A stretch of DNA of 64,000 nucleotides from assembly GCF_000143415.4 (NCBI RefSeq), contig NW_003314269.1:2382118-2446117 (forward strand). Reading direction: 5' to 3'. A model generated the notes under the pieces. It saw nothing but the letters and a program-made list of their open reading frames with translations. It ran no database searches and was not told the DNA's origin. Source of the stretch: Selaginella moellendorffii. Its lineage: Eukaryota > Streptophyta > Lycopodiopsida > Selaginellales > Selaginellaceae. Shown in pieces: positions 54,643 to 64,000 of this stretch. How positions within the stretch are numbered: the stretch's first letter is position 1; every line of letters begins with the position of its first letter. Both the position numbers and the translations under genes were made by a program.

Positions 54643-55863
54643 TTAGCTGGGAGGATCGAACGACACCTCCCACGGCATCAAATCGTCCATGGCCGCTGGC
54701 TGCTGCTGGCACTGCTGCTGCTGCTGCCAAATCTGGCTCGTGTTCCTGTCATAGTCCTCTCCCTCCACAATCCGCATGAGTTCCTCCGGATCGATGAGCT
54801 CCTGGAAGTCCTCGCACTCGCTGAAACCCAAGTCGTCCATGATCGCCAGCCCCTGCGACTGCTGCTGCTGCTGGGACGACGACGAGGAATCCTCCTGCTT
54901 CATCTCCCCTGGCTCCTCTTTCACCCTCACGCCCTGCTCCACCGACGACGAATCATACGAGGATGGCGACTGCATCGACTGGAACGACGTGGAGATGCTG
55001 CTCTCGCCATCGTCCTCCTCCATCTTGACACCCGGGTCACAATCCTCCTCCTCCTCCTCCTCCTTGATCGCCATCTTCTTCCTGGACGACGTCTGCCGCG
55101 ATGAATCCAAGTTGATCGCTTGCGATCGCTGGCCGCCGGCGCTCCCAGAGACTGGGAGATTGAGGCGCGCGCACGATCCATAGAGCACCCGCGCTGCATC
55201 GTCGTAGGCCATCGCCGCTTCCTCGGCAGTGGCGTAGGTCCCCAGCCACAGCCGCGATCCTCGATTGGGCTCTCGAATCTCCGCGACCCATTTCCCCCAC
55301 GTCCTCTGGCGCACGCCCCGGTAGTGGCACAGGGGATTCTCCGGCCCGCCCTTGCCCTTCATGCATCCCTTCTTGGAACCCTTGGCCGGCGCCTTCTTGA
55401 TCGATGATCCTGCTGGAGAGCACGCCCAGGATGCTAGCGCGTCGGCGGCCGCGCCGTTCTGGATGGAATGCATCATCCCAGTGGAGTTCTTGCGGCGGCT
55501 GCGCGTGAATTTCGCCCGGCTAGACGGGGAGTCCGATTCACCCCCAGACATTGGAGGGAGCGAGGATGAAACCCTGGAAAGAATCATCGGAGCTGACTCC
55601 TGGAGGGCGCGCTTCCGCTTGATCCCTGCCCGCCGCCGCTGCTGCTGCTCCTCCAGGCGATCGCCAATTTCATGAGATATCTGGAGAGGGAAGCCGAAAT
55701 GTGAGTGCTTCCCTAGCTTGCGCTCAAAGCAATCTCGAGAGGAATCGAAAGAAAGAAGAGCGGAGGAGGAGCGCGGAGAGATTCTTACCAAGAGATTGCT
55801 GGGAGGGGAAGCAATCTTCTTCCTGGCCGCGCCGTTCACAGTCATGCAATCGCGTTTTTTCAA
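54643..55863 (-). CDS. DREB2: DREB2-type AP2/ERF transcription factor
   Basis: Open frame of 406 residues from [16 protein letters not shown]. The single AP2 domain spans residues about 181-237 ([20 protein letters not shown], then [20 protein letters not shown] and ARLNLP). It is directly preceded by [19 protein letters not shown], the hallmark of the DREB2 (A-2) group, and the WVAEIRE core carries the Val and Glu typical of DRE-binding members. A basic stretch ([10 protein letters not shown], residues 77-86) may be nuclear-localising. The C-terminus is acidic, Ser/Gln-rich and probably activating. A likely 108-nt intron (55788-55681) lies inside the frame: GTAAGAAT donor, CCCTCTCCAG acceptor, so spliced and unspliced products stay in frame (370 or 406 residues). 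Confidence 0.9.
   Translation of the reverse strand: MKKRDCMTVNGAARKKIASPPSNLLVRISPRSSSALLSFDSSRDCFERKLGKHSHFGFPLQISHEIGDRLEEQQQRRRAGIKRKRALQESAPMILSRVSSSLPPMSGGESDSPSSRAKFTRSRRKNSTGMMHSIQNGAAADALASWACSPAGSSIKKAPAKGSKKGCMKGKGGPENPLCHYRGVRQRTWGKWVAEIREPNRGSRLWLGTYATAEEAAMAYDDAARVLYGSCARLNLPVSGSAGGQRSQAINLDSSRQTSSRKKMAIKEEEEEEDCDPGVKMEEDDGESSISTSFQSMQSPSSYDSSSVEQGVRVKEEPGEMKQEDSSSSSQQQQQSQGLAIMDDLGFSECEDFQELIDPEELMRIVEGEDYDRNTSQIWQQQQQCQQQPAAMDDLMPWEVSFDPPS
55681..55788 (-). other. Probable 108-nt frame-preserving intron in the DREB2-like gene
   Basis: Minus strand: donor TTG|GTAAGAATC at 55788, pyrimidine-rich CGGCTTCCCTCTCCAG acceptor ending 55681. Length is 36 codons with no stop. Removal joins SPPSNLL to [14 protein letters not shown]. 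Confidence 0.6.
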
Positions 55864-56435
55864 ATCGGATCGATGGGAAGAGCTCGAGAAGAAACCCTAT
55901 CGCGGATTATATCCCCCACCGATTGGAAGCTTCGCCGCTGCTGCCCTAGAAAGCTTCTAGAAATCCAAGCTAGCAGCTCCAAATCCAATTGCCTCTTGCT
56001 TCTTCTCTTTTCTTGTGATCCTTTCCTAGCGCATTTAAAGATGCCACACGGAACCCTAATTTATACCGTGCTAATCCAACGCCCCAAAAAGCGCGGTGTT
56101 ATTTGGAAGAATCTTCGCCGTGGATGCACCGGCGATGGGATACCTTTTCCGGCTAACGGGCAGACGTGGCTGGGTGCTGCCCGGACACGAAAGCATCCAC
56201 GTGGACAGTTGTGCGGGCCAGAAAGAGACACGTAGTGAGAGAGGGTAATATCTGCCACGTGGGCGTATCGCGGACGCCGGAAGATTCTGGAGAGACGCGG
56301 TTACTTGTGGCACAAGAAACCACCAAAACGTGTCTTAGTTAATCTAACATCGATTAATATAACGCTCATTAATTTCAACTTAATGCTTATTATATACAAC
56401 AAAAAAACTCTTGCTTGGATCAATCAATGGGACCA
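55864..56435 (-). promoter_or_regulatory. DREB2-like upstream region with two G-box/ABRE-like sites
   Basis: CCACGTGG at 56197-56204 and CCACGTGGG at 56255-56263 lie about 335-400 bp upstream of the DREB2-like start. ACACGTAG follows near 56228. CACGTG cores bind bZIP and bHLH factors and, with flanking GG, act as ABA-response elements. Their use here is inferred from position and family. Confidence 0.5.
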
Positions 56436-59109
56436 TTAAGACCCAATCTTCCATCGTCTACCAATCTTCGTGAGCGTGACGCCTTTGAGACGTAAGCTTG
56501 GCGAGATGGTCCTCAGGTTCTTCTTGCAAATCTTTCGCGAGAGCCCTGAAACTCCAAGCCTCTGGGAGATCTTGTCGCCATCTCCGGGATTCTTCTTGTC
56601 GTCCTTGTTCCCAGCATCAGGCTTCCCGTGGCTAGCTTCCAATCTCTCGGGAGATTTCACGCCATCTTCCAGGCGATCTTCGTTTGCCGCCGCCGTGTCT
56701 TGCTGCTCGACGTCTCGATCGAGTGCTTCGTGAGGAGACGCATTCTTCTCAGCTACATCAATGCAACGCGAGTTACTTAGTTTGGATGAACAACTACTAC
56801 TCATACCAGCGATTTTCGATCTGAGTTCTTCCACTGCCGCGATGAGATGCGTCACTGTGCCAGACAGCGTGCTCACCTCGTCCGAAACTTTGTTCATCTC
56901 GCTCCTCAGTTCCTGGAGATCCATTGTCACGCAAGTTCAAAGAAAGTGCCAAACTAGTCACTTACCGGCAAGCTGCCCTCCAACTTAGCTACATGGCGGC
57001 GTTGAAGTTTCCTGCAGTGCAAAAAACCTTAGCTTGACACACGGAGAAGTTTGGGAGACTTACCGCGCGGATTTATAAAGTTTGAGAGCTAAGAAGAGTT
57101 CGTCAGCACGCTTCTTCTCTGAAGCAGCTTTCTCCTTCTCCTTCTTGCAACGAGCAAGCAGAGCCTTTAACAATCTGGAGGTGAGAAAGTGCGCTGCCAA
57201 GGAAAAACAATGCTTGTACCTTGCATTGCCGCTTGATAGCACCCAAGTGTGCGTCATGGCATGCCGTTCGTACCGTCCTCGCGTGGGAATACGAGCTGCA
57301 AATGCCAAGAATGAGAGAAACGTAAAAGCTAGACTCAAGCTCACAAACCGGACAATGCTCTTCAAGGCACCAGCAGGATCACGTTGACGCACAAACCGTC
57401 TCTTCATCTTGGCAGGATCACGTCGACGCGAGCTGTCAAATGCAGTTTCAGGTGCTGCCATCGCTATGTCGTCCGGCTGTTCAGGTTCAATGGGAGTAGC
57501 ACGCTCAGATGGCACTTCAGCTTCCATCGAAGTATGAAGGTCAGGTTCCTCTTGTACGGAAGCACGCATTTCCTCTTCCATGGTAGTAGAGTTTCCAGGA
57601 TTCTCCGCAGTCGTGTTTTCAGGTTTCTCTGGCTCAAGCTCCTCCATCGTAGACTTCTCTTCAGCGTTTTCAGAAACTGGCAGCTCGTCTTCTTCTTCCC
57701 GTTGTGGCAGCGCAGTTTCTTCAGCTGGCACCTCAAGGTCCTTCTGCTCTAAAGAAGAGTTGTCAAGTTGCTCTGAAGCTGGCAGCTCCTCCTTCTCTGG
57801 AACCAGTTCCGAGCCAGCAGTCTGTGAGGCCAGTTCTGTCTGCGAGGGAAGCTCGTCCAGCGTCTCGGGTTTGCTGTTCAAATCCAAATCCTTCACAGCG
57901 TCCGTTGAGGCAGGCATCTCGACTTCTCTTGGAAGAAGCTCACTGCCCTCCATTTGATTCGGGACAAGCTGAGGTTCCACAACAGGTGCTATAGAGTCCA
58001 CTTCCACTGAAACAAGGAACTCCTTTTCTTTCGAAGGTGATAACTCGTTCTCGCTTGCGTCCTTTGCGGCCACCTCGGCCTCAGTATCCATTGGAGCACT
58101 CATCTCCACCATGTCCACCTCCACAAGCTCAGCGGACTCGACTACTTCACGATCTTTTCCCTTCTCATCTGGATTTGTTTCCTGTTGCTCTACCGTCGTG
58201 ATCACAGCTTCGCCAAGCTCGGCAGCAACGTTCTCCACGCACAGCACCTTCACGTGGCCGGACTCGGCAGTAACTTCTTGAGTCTCGCACATACTGGAAT
58301 CAAACTCGACCACCTTCCTGAGAGCCGAGAGCTTAAAGTCGGCCTCGCCACCATTGCCATCATTCTCGTGATCCGTCACCACCACCCTGTACTCCACAAG
58401 ATTTGAGTCTCCATTGCTTCTCTTCTCGTCCTCTGCAGGGATCGGAGCCACAGCAACGCTCGGAAAAGACATCCTGCTCTTTTTCTTGGCGACCTTTTCG
58501 CTCCTCGGCGAGGATTTGGCAGCGGAGCCTATCACCTTTTGTCCCTGCGTGGCCGCGACGTCCTTGAGCGTCGACCAGCTTTTCCTCTTCCTCTTCTTCG
58601 CGGTAGAAGTTTGCTGATCCGGGGTAGCGGGGTTGGAGGTCGGCTTGGATTTCTTGAGTGTGTTGTGGTGACCGCAGTAGCTGCAAATCCGGAAACCAGC
58701 TTTTTTGGCGGCGGAGAGCTCGTCACTGCTGGCGATGATCGTCTCACACCTGTATCAAAAGGTTGGATTAAAGTAGACACAGCCTGCAAGCACGAAGATC
58801 AGCCAGCATGCAAGGAAAAAAGAACAACTGCAAGATCGAAGAAGAAAACCACACTGGAAAATCCTTTCCATGATCCAGGCAAGAGGGAAAGAGGGCGTAC
58901 CTTTGGCACTGGACCTGGTTCTTGATCGAAGCGCCCGTTTTCTCGCACGACGCTGCCAATCGATGGCCCCAGAGAGCGCCGAGAGGAGGAACCGCGGCCG
59001 ACGCCCACTTTGCGATGCGGCTGAGGAAATCCGCCTTGAGCGATTGCGCTGTGCTCGCCGCGCCCGCGATCGCGCTGCTGGATTTAGGATTGGCGGATCG
59101 CCGCATCAT
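56436..59109 (-). CDS. Zinc-ribbon and coiled-coil protein of unknown function
   Basis: Exon 1 (59109 to about 58901) starts MMRRSANPKSSSAIAGAAST and ends KNQVQCQR at a GTACGC donor. Exon 2 (from about 58750) continues CETIIASSDELSAAKK and FRICSYCGHHN, so CxxC pairs from the two exons form a probable zinc ribbon. Next comes a basic patch (AKKRKRKSWSTLKD), a long Glu/Val/Pro-rich acidic region (about 58380-57480), then RFVRQRDPAGALKSIVRF, two short exons, and a coiled coil (LARCKKEKEKAASEKKRADE, then ELRSEMNKVSDEVSTLSGTV) ending RRWKIGS at 56436. It has no membrane segment; the hydrophobic stretch near 57330 is intron. I recognise no named family. Shares a 71-bp promoter gap with eIF2B-delta. 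Confidence 0.7.
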
Positions 59110-59180
59110 AAATCCATGAAGAACCCTAAACCCCTGAAGAAGAGAAGAAAAAAAAAAAAAATAGGGCAAGGGTTTTAGCG
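59110..59180. promoter_or_regulatory. 71-bp bidirectional gap with telobox
   Basis: Only 71 bp separate the two divergent start codons. It contains CCCTAAA (59124-59130), a telobox core found in promoters of translation-related plant genes, and an A-rich run (about 59147-59161). Confidence 0.7.
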
Positions 59181-61464
59181 ATGGAGAGTGGAGGAGGAGC
59201 CCGGCGAGGGCGGACGGTGATCGATCCCAAGGTCCGGCAGGTTGGATTCGTGACGCCGGGCGAGCAGGACGGCCCCGCGGGGGTGTCGTCGTCGTCGGCG
59301 CAGGTAAATGCCCCGGATTCGCCAGCGCCGGTGATGATCCCGCCCGCGCCTCGCGTAGCAGTGCCGGCGGCGGCAGATCATTCTCCTCCAAAGCCCGCGG
59401 CTCCCGTGCCAATCCCGCCGCGCTCTCCGCCCCTGCCGCCCCGTAATTTCGATGCCGAGGATGAAATGCCACTGGGGAGTTATAACCCCGGTGGAGAGGG
59501 AGTTCTTGCGGGGAGCCCGAATAGCTCGTATGGGAAGGCTAGCAGCGAGAAGGCCGAGATTGGAGACCTCTCTCCCACGATGGTGGCAGAGTTGAATAGC
59601 AGCATGATGGAGATGAGTCTCGAGAGAAGCAAGTATGAGCTTCCAGTGCCGGAGAAGGAGAATGAGAGCACAGCCGACGTTATCAGTGAGCGAGTGGAAG
59701 TTCCAGCGATCAATAACAACGAAGGTAGCCTTTCTCTCGAGGAACTTTTGGGATGATCGAAAGTGTTTTCCAGGACCAGAGAACGATGCACGGCAAAGGA
59801 AACTCAAGGATCGGACGTCCAAGGCGGAGAGGCGGGCTTTGCAAGAGTCTCAGCGAGCAGCGAAAGAAGCGGCCAGAGCTTCTGGTAATCAGACCTTCTT
59901 CATGCCTGGTATGTGGGAAGCTGGGACTAACCCGTGTTTAGCACAGCGGCCGTAGCAAAGGCCAAGGCACCACCGCAGAAGAAAGATGGCAGCAACGAAA
60001 AGAAAGGAGTTGACAAGAAGCCCGTGGACAAGAGAGGCGAGAAGGACAAGAAGAAGGAAGTAGTCGTTCCGGAGAAGGACAAAAGGAAGGATGCCCCGGC
60101 TCCGAGGCTGCAGTTCGACGACGAGCAAAAAGTGGCGAAAGCGAGGCGACGGGCAATTGTGGAACAAACCACCGAGACCAAGCATCGAGTAGAGCTCTTC
60201 CGGCATCTTCCACAGTTTGTGCCGGCTACACAGCTCCAAGCGCTGGAAGAGAAGTACCTCCAGAATGATACGATGCATATACACCCGGCTGTGTATCAGG
60301 CAAGCTTTCTTTCTTCTTTTCCTTCGTCGGCTAAAACGCAAAGCTTTGCAGGTTGGACTGAAGTACTTGACGTGGGACATCGTCGGCGGAAATGCGAGGT
60401 GTGTTGCGATGCTGGAGGCCTTCAAGGAGATGATCCGAGACTACACAACGCCGCCTCAAAAGGTCATGTCTCGAGATCTCACAGCCAAGATCAACAGCCA
60501 CGTATCGTTTCTCAGTACATGCCGGCCGCTCTCGATTAGCATGGGAAACGCGATACGATCGTTCAAGTTGAAGATCGGGAAGCTGCGGGATACGCTCACA
60601 GAGGCGGAGGCAAAGTCGAGCCTCGTCTCTCACCTGGAGACGTTTGCTCAGGAGAAGATCATTCTGGCCGACAAGGAGATAGTGAAGCACGCAGTAACGA
60701 AGATCATCGACGGGGACGTGGTTCTCACGCACGGCTTCTCGTGCGTCGTCGAGATGGTTCTCTCTCACGCGCACAGCATTGGGAAGAAGTTCCGGGTGGT
60801 GGTCATGGATTCCAGGCCCAGGCTCGAGGGACGAATTCTTCTTCGCAGCCTTCTGGCCCAGGGGGTGCAGTGCACGTACACGCACATCAACGCGGTCACC
60901 TACATCATGCAAGAGGTGACGAAGGTTTTCCTTGGAGCTGCTTCGATTCTAGCGAACGGCACTGTTTACTCGAGAGTCGGCACTGCTGCGGCCGCAATGG
61001 TCGCTCATGGTTACCGGGTACCCGTCATGATCTGCTGCGAGACGTACAAGTTCCACGAGAGAGTCCAGCTCGACTCCATTTGCTCCAACGAGCTCGGTAG
61101 GCTTTGTTTGGTTTGGGTCTGAGCTCAGTTCTTCCTTCCAGGCGATCCAGATGCTCTCGTTGGAGTTGCCGGGAGGAAGGAATTTCGCGAGCTTGTTGGC
61201 TGGGACGGGAGCGAGCATCTCCGGTTGCTGAATCTAACGTGAGTGTGCAAATGAGATTCCTTTCTTCCTTTCTTCATATTGCGTTACTTCCAGGTATGAC
61301 GCGACTCCTGCCGACTACGTCTCGATGATCATCACCGAGCACGGGATGGTGAGTTGCATCATTGAAAACAGAAGTTTGAGTGACTGAGTTTTCCGGTTGT
61401 GCAGGTTCCACCGACGAGCGTCCCTGTCATTCTCAGGGAGTATAGAAAAGAGCCGATCCTGTAA
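59181..61464 (+). CDS. Translation initiation factor eIF2B subunit delta
   Basis: Starts MESGGGARRGRTVIDPKVRQ. The N-terminal half is Pro/Ala-rich and then highly charged (KAERRALQESQRAAKEAARA, VDKKPVDKRGEKDKKKEVVV), as usual for the delta subunit. The conserved eIF2B alpha/beta/delta domain covers about 60180-61464: FVPATQLQALEEKYLQ, VHPAV-like HIHPAVYQVGLKYLTWDIVG (across an intron at about 60300-60350), KIIDGDVVLTHGFSCVVEMV, VVVMDSRPRLEGR, QGVQCTYTHINAVTYIMQEV, FLGAASILANGTVYSRVGTA, RVPVMICCETYKFHERVQLD and YDATPADYVSMIITEHGMVP, ending YRKEPIL. The eIF2B complex exchanges GDP for GTP on eIF2; the delta subunit is in the regulatory core that senses phosphorylated eIF2-alpha. Convergent with LTV1, 61 bp between ends. 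Confidence 0.93.
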
Positions 61465-61525
61465 GAAAAAAGCGAAGAAGAAAAGTGGAGCATATGGTCG
61501 ATTTTGTCGAACGAGAATAAGCTAC

Positions 61526-63179
61526 CTAGAGGTGAATTGTTGGTGGTGCTGCTACTGCGGCCCCAGACTGTGCTCTCTGTGACTCAATTTTGAATCGAGT
61601 TTTGAGCTCCTTTTTGGCCATCCTCGCAGCTCGTCGTTCTTCTTTCACAGCGCTCTGCCAAAAACAAAGCAGCAACTGAGAACTAAGTTCCAAAGAAAAT
61701 ATCAAACTCACCTTTCGAGCTTTGTGTTCCTCTTTGCTCTCTCCCTTTTGTCGCAGCGGAGCGGTTTTCTTGTGTGGCTCCGACTCTTTCTTCCGCTCGC
61801 TCGACACTTCGCTCGTCTTTGGCGTCACGAAATCCAGTGGCAACTTTTGCTTGCCGCCAATGCGAATCACTTGCTGCTGCGCCTGGCGAATCGAGGAGAA
61901 GTCGACCCGTTTGCCGACTGGAGCACCGATCCTCGATGGATGGTTGTCGAGGTTCGACAGTGTAGACACGATCGTCTCACAGTCCCATTTCGCCTTTTTG
62001 TCATCGTCGCTTTCGGCAACCCAGACTGTTTCCAGCTCTTCCTCTGCAGACTCACTGCTTTTTCCAAACTCCTCATACTCTTGCACCACTAACTCTAACT
62101 TTGCTGGCACTTCTTCCAGTCTCTCTTGCTTCACTGTCCGTTGAACTGGCTTGCTCGCGAAACTCGGATTTTCCGCAAGAAACTCGTCAAAGATCGACGT
62201 GAATTCAGAAATGTGGGCCTGGCCTCTGGCTCGCGGATCGTCGTCCCCGAAGTCCGCAACATCACAGTCGTATTCTTTCGAGGTGAGCTACAAAAGAAAC
62301 GATAGTCAGTCACGATCTCGATAAAAGTTGCGGCAAGAGATTTACCACTTCAAACTGCTCGTCGAGAATCCCATTCGCTCGCTCGTTGGTGATGGCCATC
62401 GCTGCGAAAGACCGGACTTCTTCCTCTTCCTCTTCTTCGAACCTTTTCACGGGTGGCAAATCCTTCCTGTTGGAAGTTTCGGCTTTGGCTTCTTCCTCCA
62501 CCCCCTCGTTTGCAATGAGGATAAAATCGTCTTCCAAACCATCGGACTCGTCCCCATCATCGTCTGAGAAATCACTCTCCTCGAGAACAGCAGCAACTTC
62601 GGGATCCAAGCCTCCCACCTTGACAAACGCACTTCGAATCGGCCTGAGATTGGTCGTGTTACTGGCAGATTCGTCCGCAACCGCTTCCTTGACAGGAACT
62701 TTGGAAGCATCATAAGCCTGAAGAACAAAACTCTATTGGATTGCAAGCGAAGGAAGAAGAAAAAATCATACCTTAAAATCGGCTGGAAGAACATTACTCG
62801 TCTCACTGGTCGTAGGAACAAAGACGCTACCGCCTCCAGCACCAATGCTCCTCATATGTTTCATGTAATTGTAGCCATCGTCTGGAAATCCCATCTCCAC
62901 GAGCTCTCTCCTTACATGCTCCGGCAATCCCTGCGGAGTAATCTCCATCTTCGCCACTGCCGCCTCCAATTCCCCTTCTTCCTCTTCCTCCTCAGCATCA
63001 GCAAACCTGGAATCATCGTCGTCGTCTTGCTCGAAACCTGGCAACCGGATCGCGGCATTGCCGTCCACTCGCGTGTACACTCGCTCACCCCCAATCTCCT
63101 CGCCATCGCCAGATTCCCGGTAGAGCAGCGCGAATGTGGCGGATTTCTTCTTGTCGATGAATTTCTTCTTCCTGCCCAT
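61526..63179 (-). CDS. LTV1: LTV1-like 40S ribosome biogenesis factor
   Basis: Starts MGRKKKFIDKKKSATFALLY (63179), the conserved LTV1 head; a frame continues 5 codons further but this ATG fits the family. Then an acidic FADAEEEEEEGE stretch, LPEHVRRELVEMGFPDDGYN, YMKHMRSIGAGGGSVFVP, FVKVGGLDPEVAAVLEESDF, EDDFILIANEG, GILDEQFEVLTSKEYD, FDEFLAENPSFASKPVQ, DCETIVSTLSNLDNHPSRIG, and a C-terminal basic region ERRAARMAKKELKTRFK ending PPTIHL. LTV1 holds the uS3-containing head of the pre-40S particle in an immature state until CK1 phosphorylation releases it. Introns are about 60-80 bp. Exon joins inferred by eye. Confidence 0.9.
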
Positions 63180-63195
63180 CCCTCCTCGCCGCAAG

Positions 63196-63220
63196 CCCTA
63201 AACCTCCGTTCTACCCTAAA
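63196..63220. promoter_or_regulatory. Two teloboxes upstream of LTV1
   Basis: CCCTAAA at 63196-63202 and 63214-63220, 17-41 bp from the LTV1 start codon. Teloboxes are enriched in promoters of plant ribosome-related genes, which fits LTV1. A G-box-like CCACGTGG follows at about 63231-63238. Confidence 0.65.
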
Positions 63221-63646
63221 CTAGGGCTTGCCACGTGGCGTAGTATTGACTTTCATATTTTTCACGTGGGACTCTGCGATGACCGTTGGATTTTTCCTGC
63301 ATCGGACGGACGGGATTCTCTGCCCTAAACTTGGCCGATCGGACGGGCCACGTTTATCCCCTTTGGCGTTAAAATTGGTGTTAAAAGCCCATTTGGTCAA
63401 GGGAAGGTTTTAGGCTTTTTTGGGTGAACAGTTCGCGAGTGCCGCGTTCTGGATCCAATCTTGGGGAAAATTTTTGGTAAGTGATTTCGTCTTCCTCGTA
63501 GCTCGAATCCCGAGCGCTAGCTGCGCCACAGCAGATTTTCGCAGATCTAAGGAAGATTTCGCAAGAAAGGGAGAGAATCTCGGTGGCCTTCACCCTTTCG
63601 GATGCTCTAGGGACCTAAGATCAAGATTTGGATCTCTTTCTCGGCC
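63221..63646. promoter_or_regulatory. Divergent region between LTV1 and the right-edge gene
   Basis: Holds the LTV1 promoter and the 5' leader and promoter of the plus-strand gene at 63647. No other gene seen; short frames at 63228-63413 and 63420-63854 are not supported. Confidence 0.5.
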
Positions 63647-64000
63647 ATGGGAGCAGTGTCGGAGGCGATCGCGGCGGACACCGCCGAGAAATTGCATGCC
63701 GTGGCGGCGGCCGATATCGAGGAGGAGAATCACCAGGCGGTGGAAGACGAAGCACCCTCCTCGGTCGATGACGCTGCCGATGGGATCGAGGATCACGCGG
63801 AGAGTGGGATTCTCGAGGAGGAAGCTGTGCAGCGCGACAATGACGAGAATATAGCGAAGGCTCCGATTGTGGGCGGGGCTACTCCCAGCGAGGCGAGCTC
63901 GGAATGGCCGGAGCAAGGATTTGCTTCCTGTGATCCGCCCGGGGGAGTGGCCGCGGTAGCTCCGACGACAAAATCGGTGTTCACGTATTACCTCGTGAGA
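63647..64000 (+). CDS. Acidic N-terminus of an unidentified protein, cut by the window edge
   Basis: ATG at 63647 in a CGGCCATGG context opens 118 codons with no stop before the edge. The sequence (MGAVSEAIAADTAEKLHAVA, EEENHQAVEDEAPSSVDDAA) is Ala/Glu/Asp-rich and disordered, ending TTKSVFTYYLVR, which looks like the beginning of a folded part. Too little to assign a family. Its size, open frame and divergent position opposite LTV1 support it being real. Confidence 0.6.
   Translation, partial: MGAVSEAIAADTAEKLHAVAAADIEEENHQAVEDEAPSSVDDAADGIEDHAESGILEEEAVQRDNDENIAKAPIVGGATPSEASSEWPEQGFASCDPPGGVAAVAPTTKSVFTYYLVR

Overview
This window is plant nuclear DNA. Genes have many very short GT-AG introns (about 45-110 bp), and recognisable plant families are packed tightly between them: an SOS1-type Na+/H+ exchanger, a DREB2-type AP2/ERF factor, a dirigent protein, LEA_2/NHL proteins, PLS-class and P-class PPR proteins, GLE1, eIF2B-delta and LTV1. 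Short introns, abundant PPR genes and a compact genome broken by nested retrotransposons best fit a lycophyte such as Selaginella. That assignment is inference; no species marker was tested.

Layout. 1-7154: two Helitrons on the minus strand. The 3' end of one (1615-7154, with CTAG end and terminal hairpin) abuts the 5' TC end of a second that runs off the left edge. 7649-9722: a PPR gene and a dirigent gene (both minus). 10053-17354: a C2-LysM protein (minus), GLE1 (plus) and an LPAT4/5-like acyltransferase (minus). 18107-33382: a retrotransposon nest. A decayed Copia element is split by an old Ty3/gypsy element (18947-32087, minus). That element carries a nested chromovirus (22339-29871, plus; TSD TGCAC) and a 595-bp TRIM (30763-31357, minus; TSD CTGCG). 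LTR divergence I counted by eye (about 10/175 for the outer gypsy, 3/195 for the TRIM, about 7/1148 for the chromovirus) agrees with the nesting order. 33383-35145: AT-rich and apparently gene-free.

35146-46580: two LEA_2/NHL genes, a DEAD-box RNA helicase and SOS1 (all minus), then a P-class PPR gene (plus) that starts 113 bp from SOS1. 46581-52935: a low-density region with two diverged copies of an unidentified gene fragment, an RRM-like exon, a 48-bp coding-phase minisatellite and a decayed PPR pseudogene. 52936-64000 is dense again: plastid-type S4-domain protein, DREB2-like factor, zinc-ribbon/coiled-coil protein (all minus), eIF2B-delta (plus, 71 bp between start codons), LTV1 (minus) and the first exon of an unidentified gene cut by the right edge.

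The most unusual observations are the two short spliceosomal-type introns in the integrase region of the chromovirus, the Helitron placed exactly at the AT boundary of another Helitron, the LTR-borne hexamer minisatellite, and a 108-nt frame-preserving intron in the DREB2-like gene. No prokaryotic, CRISPR or defence-type system is visible.
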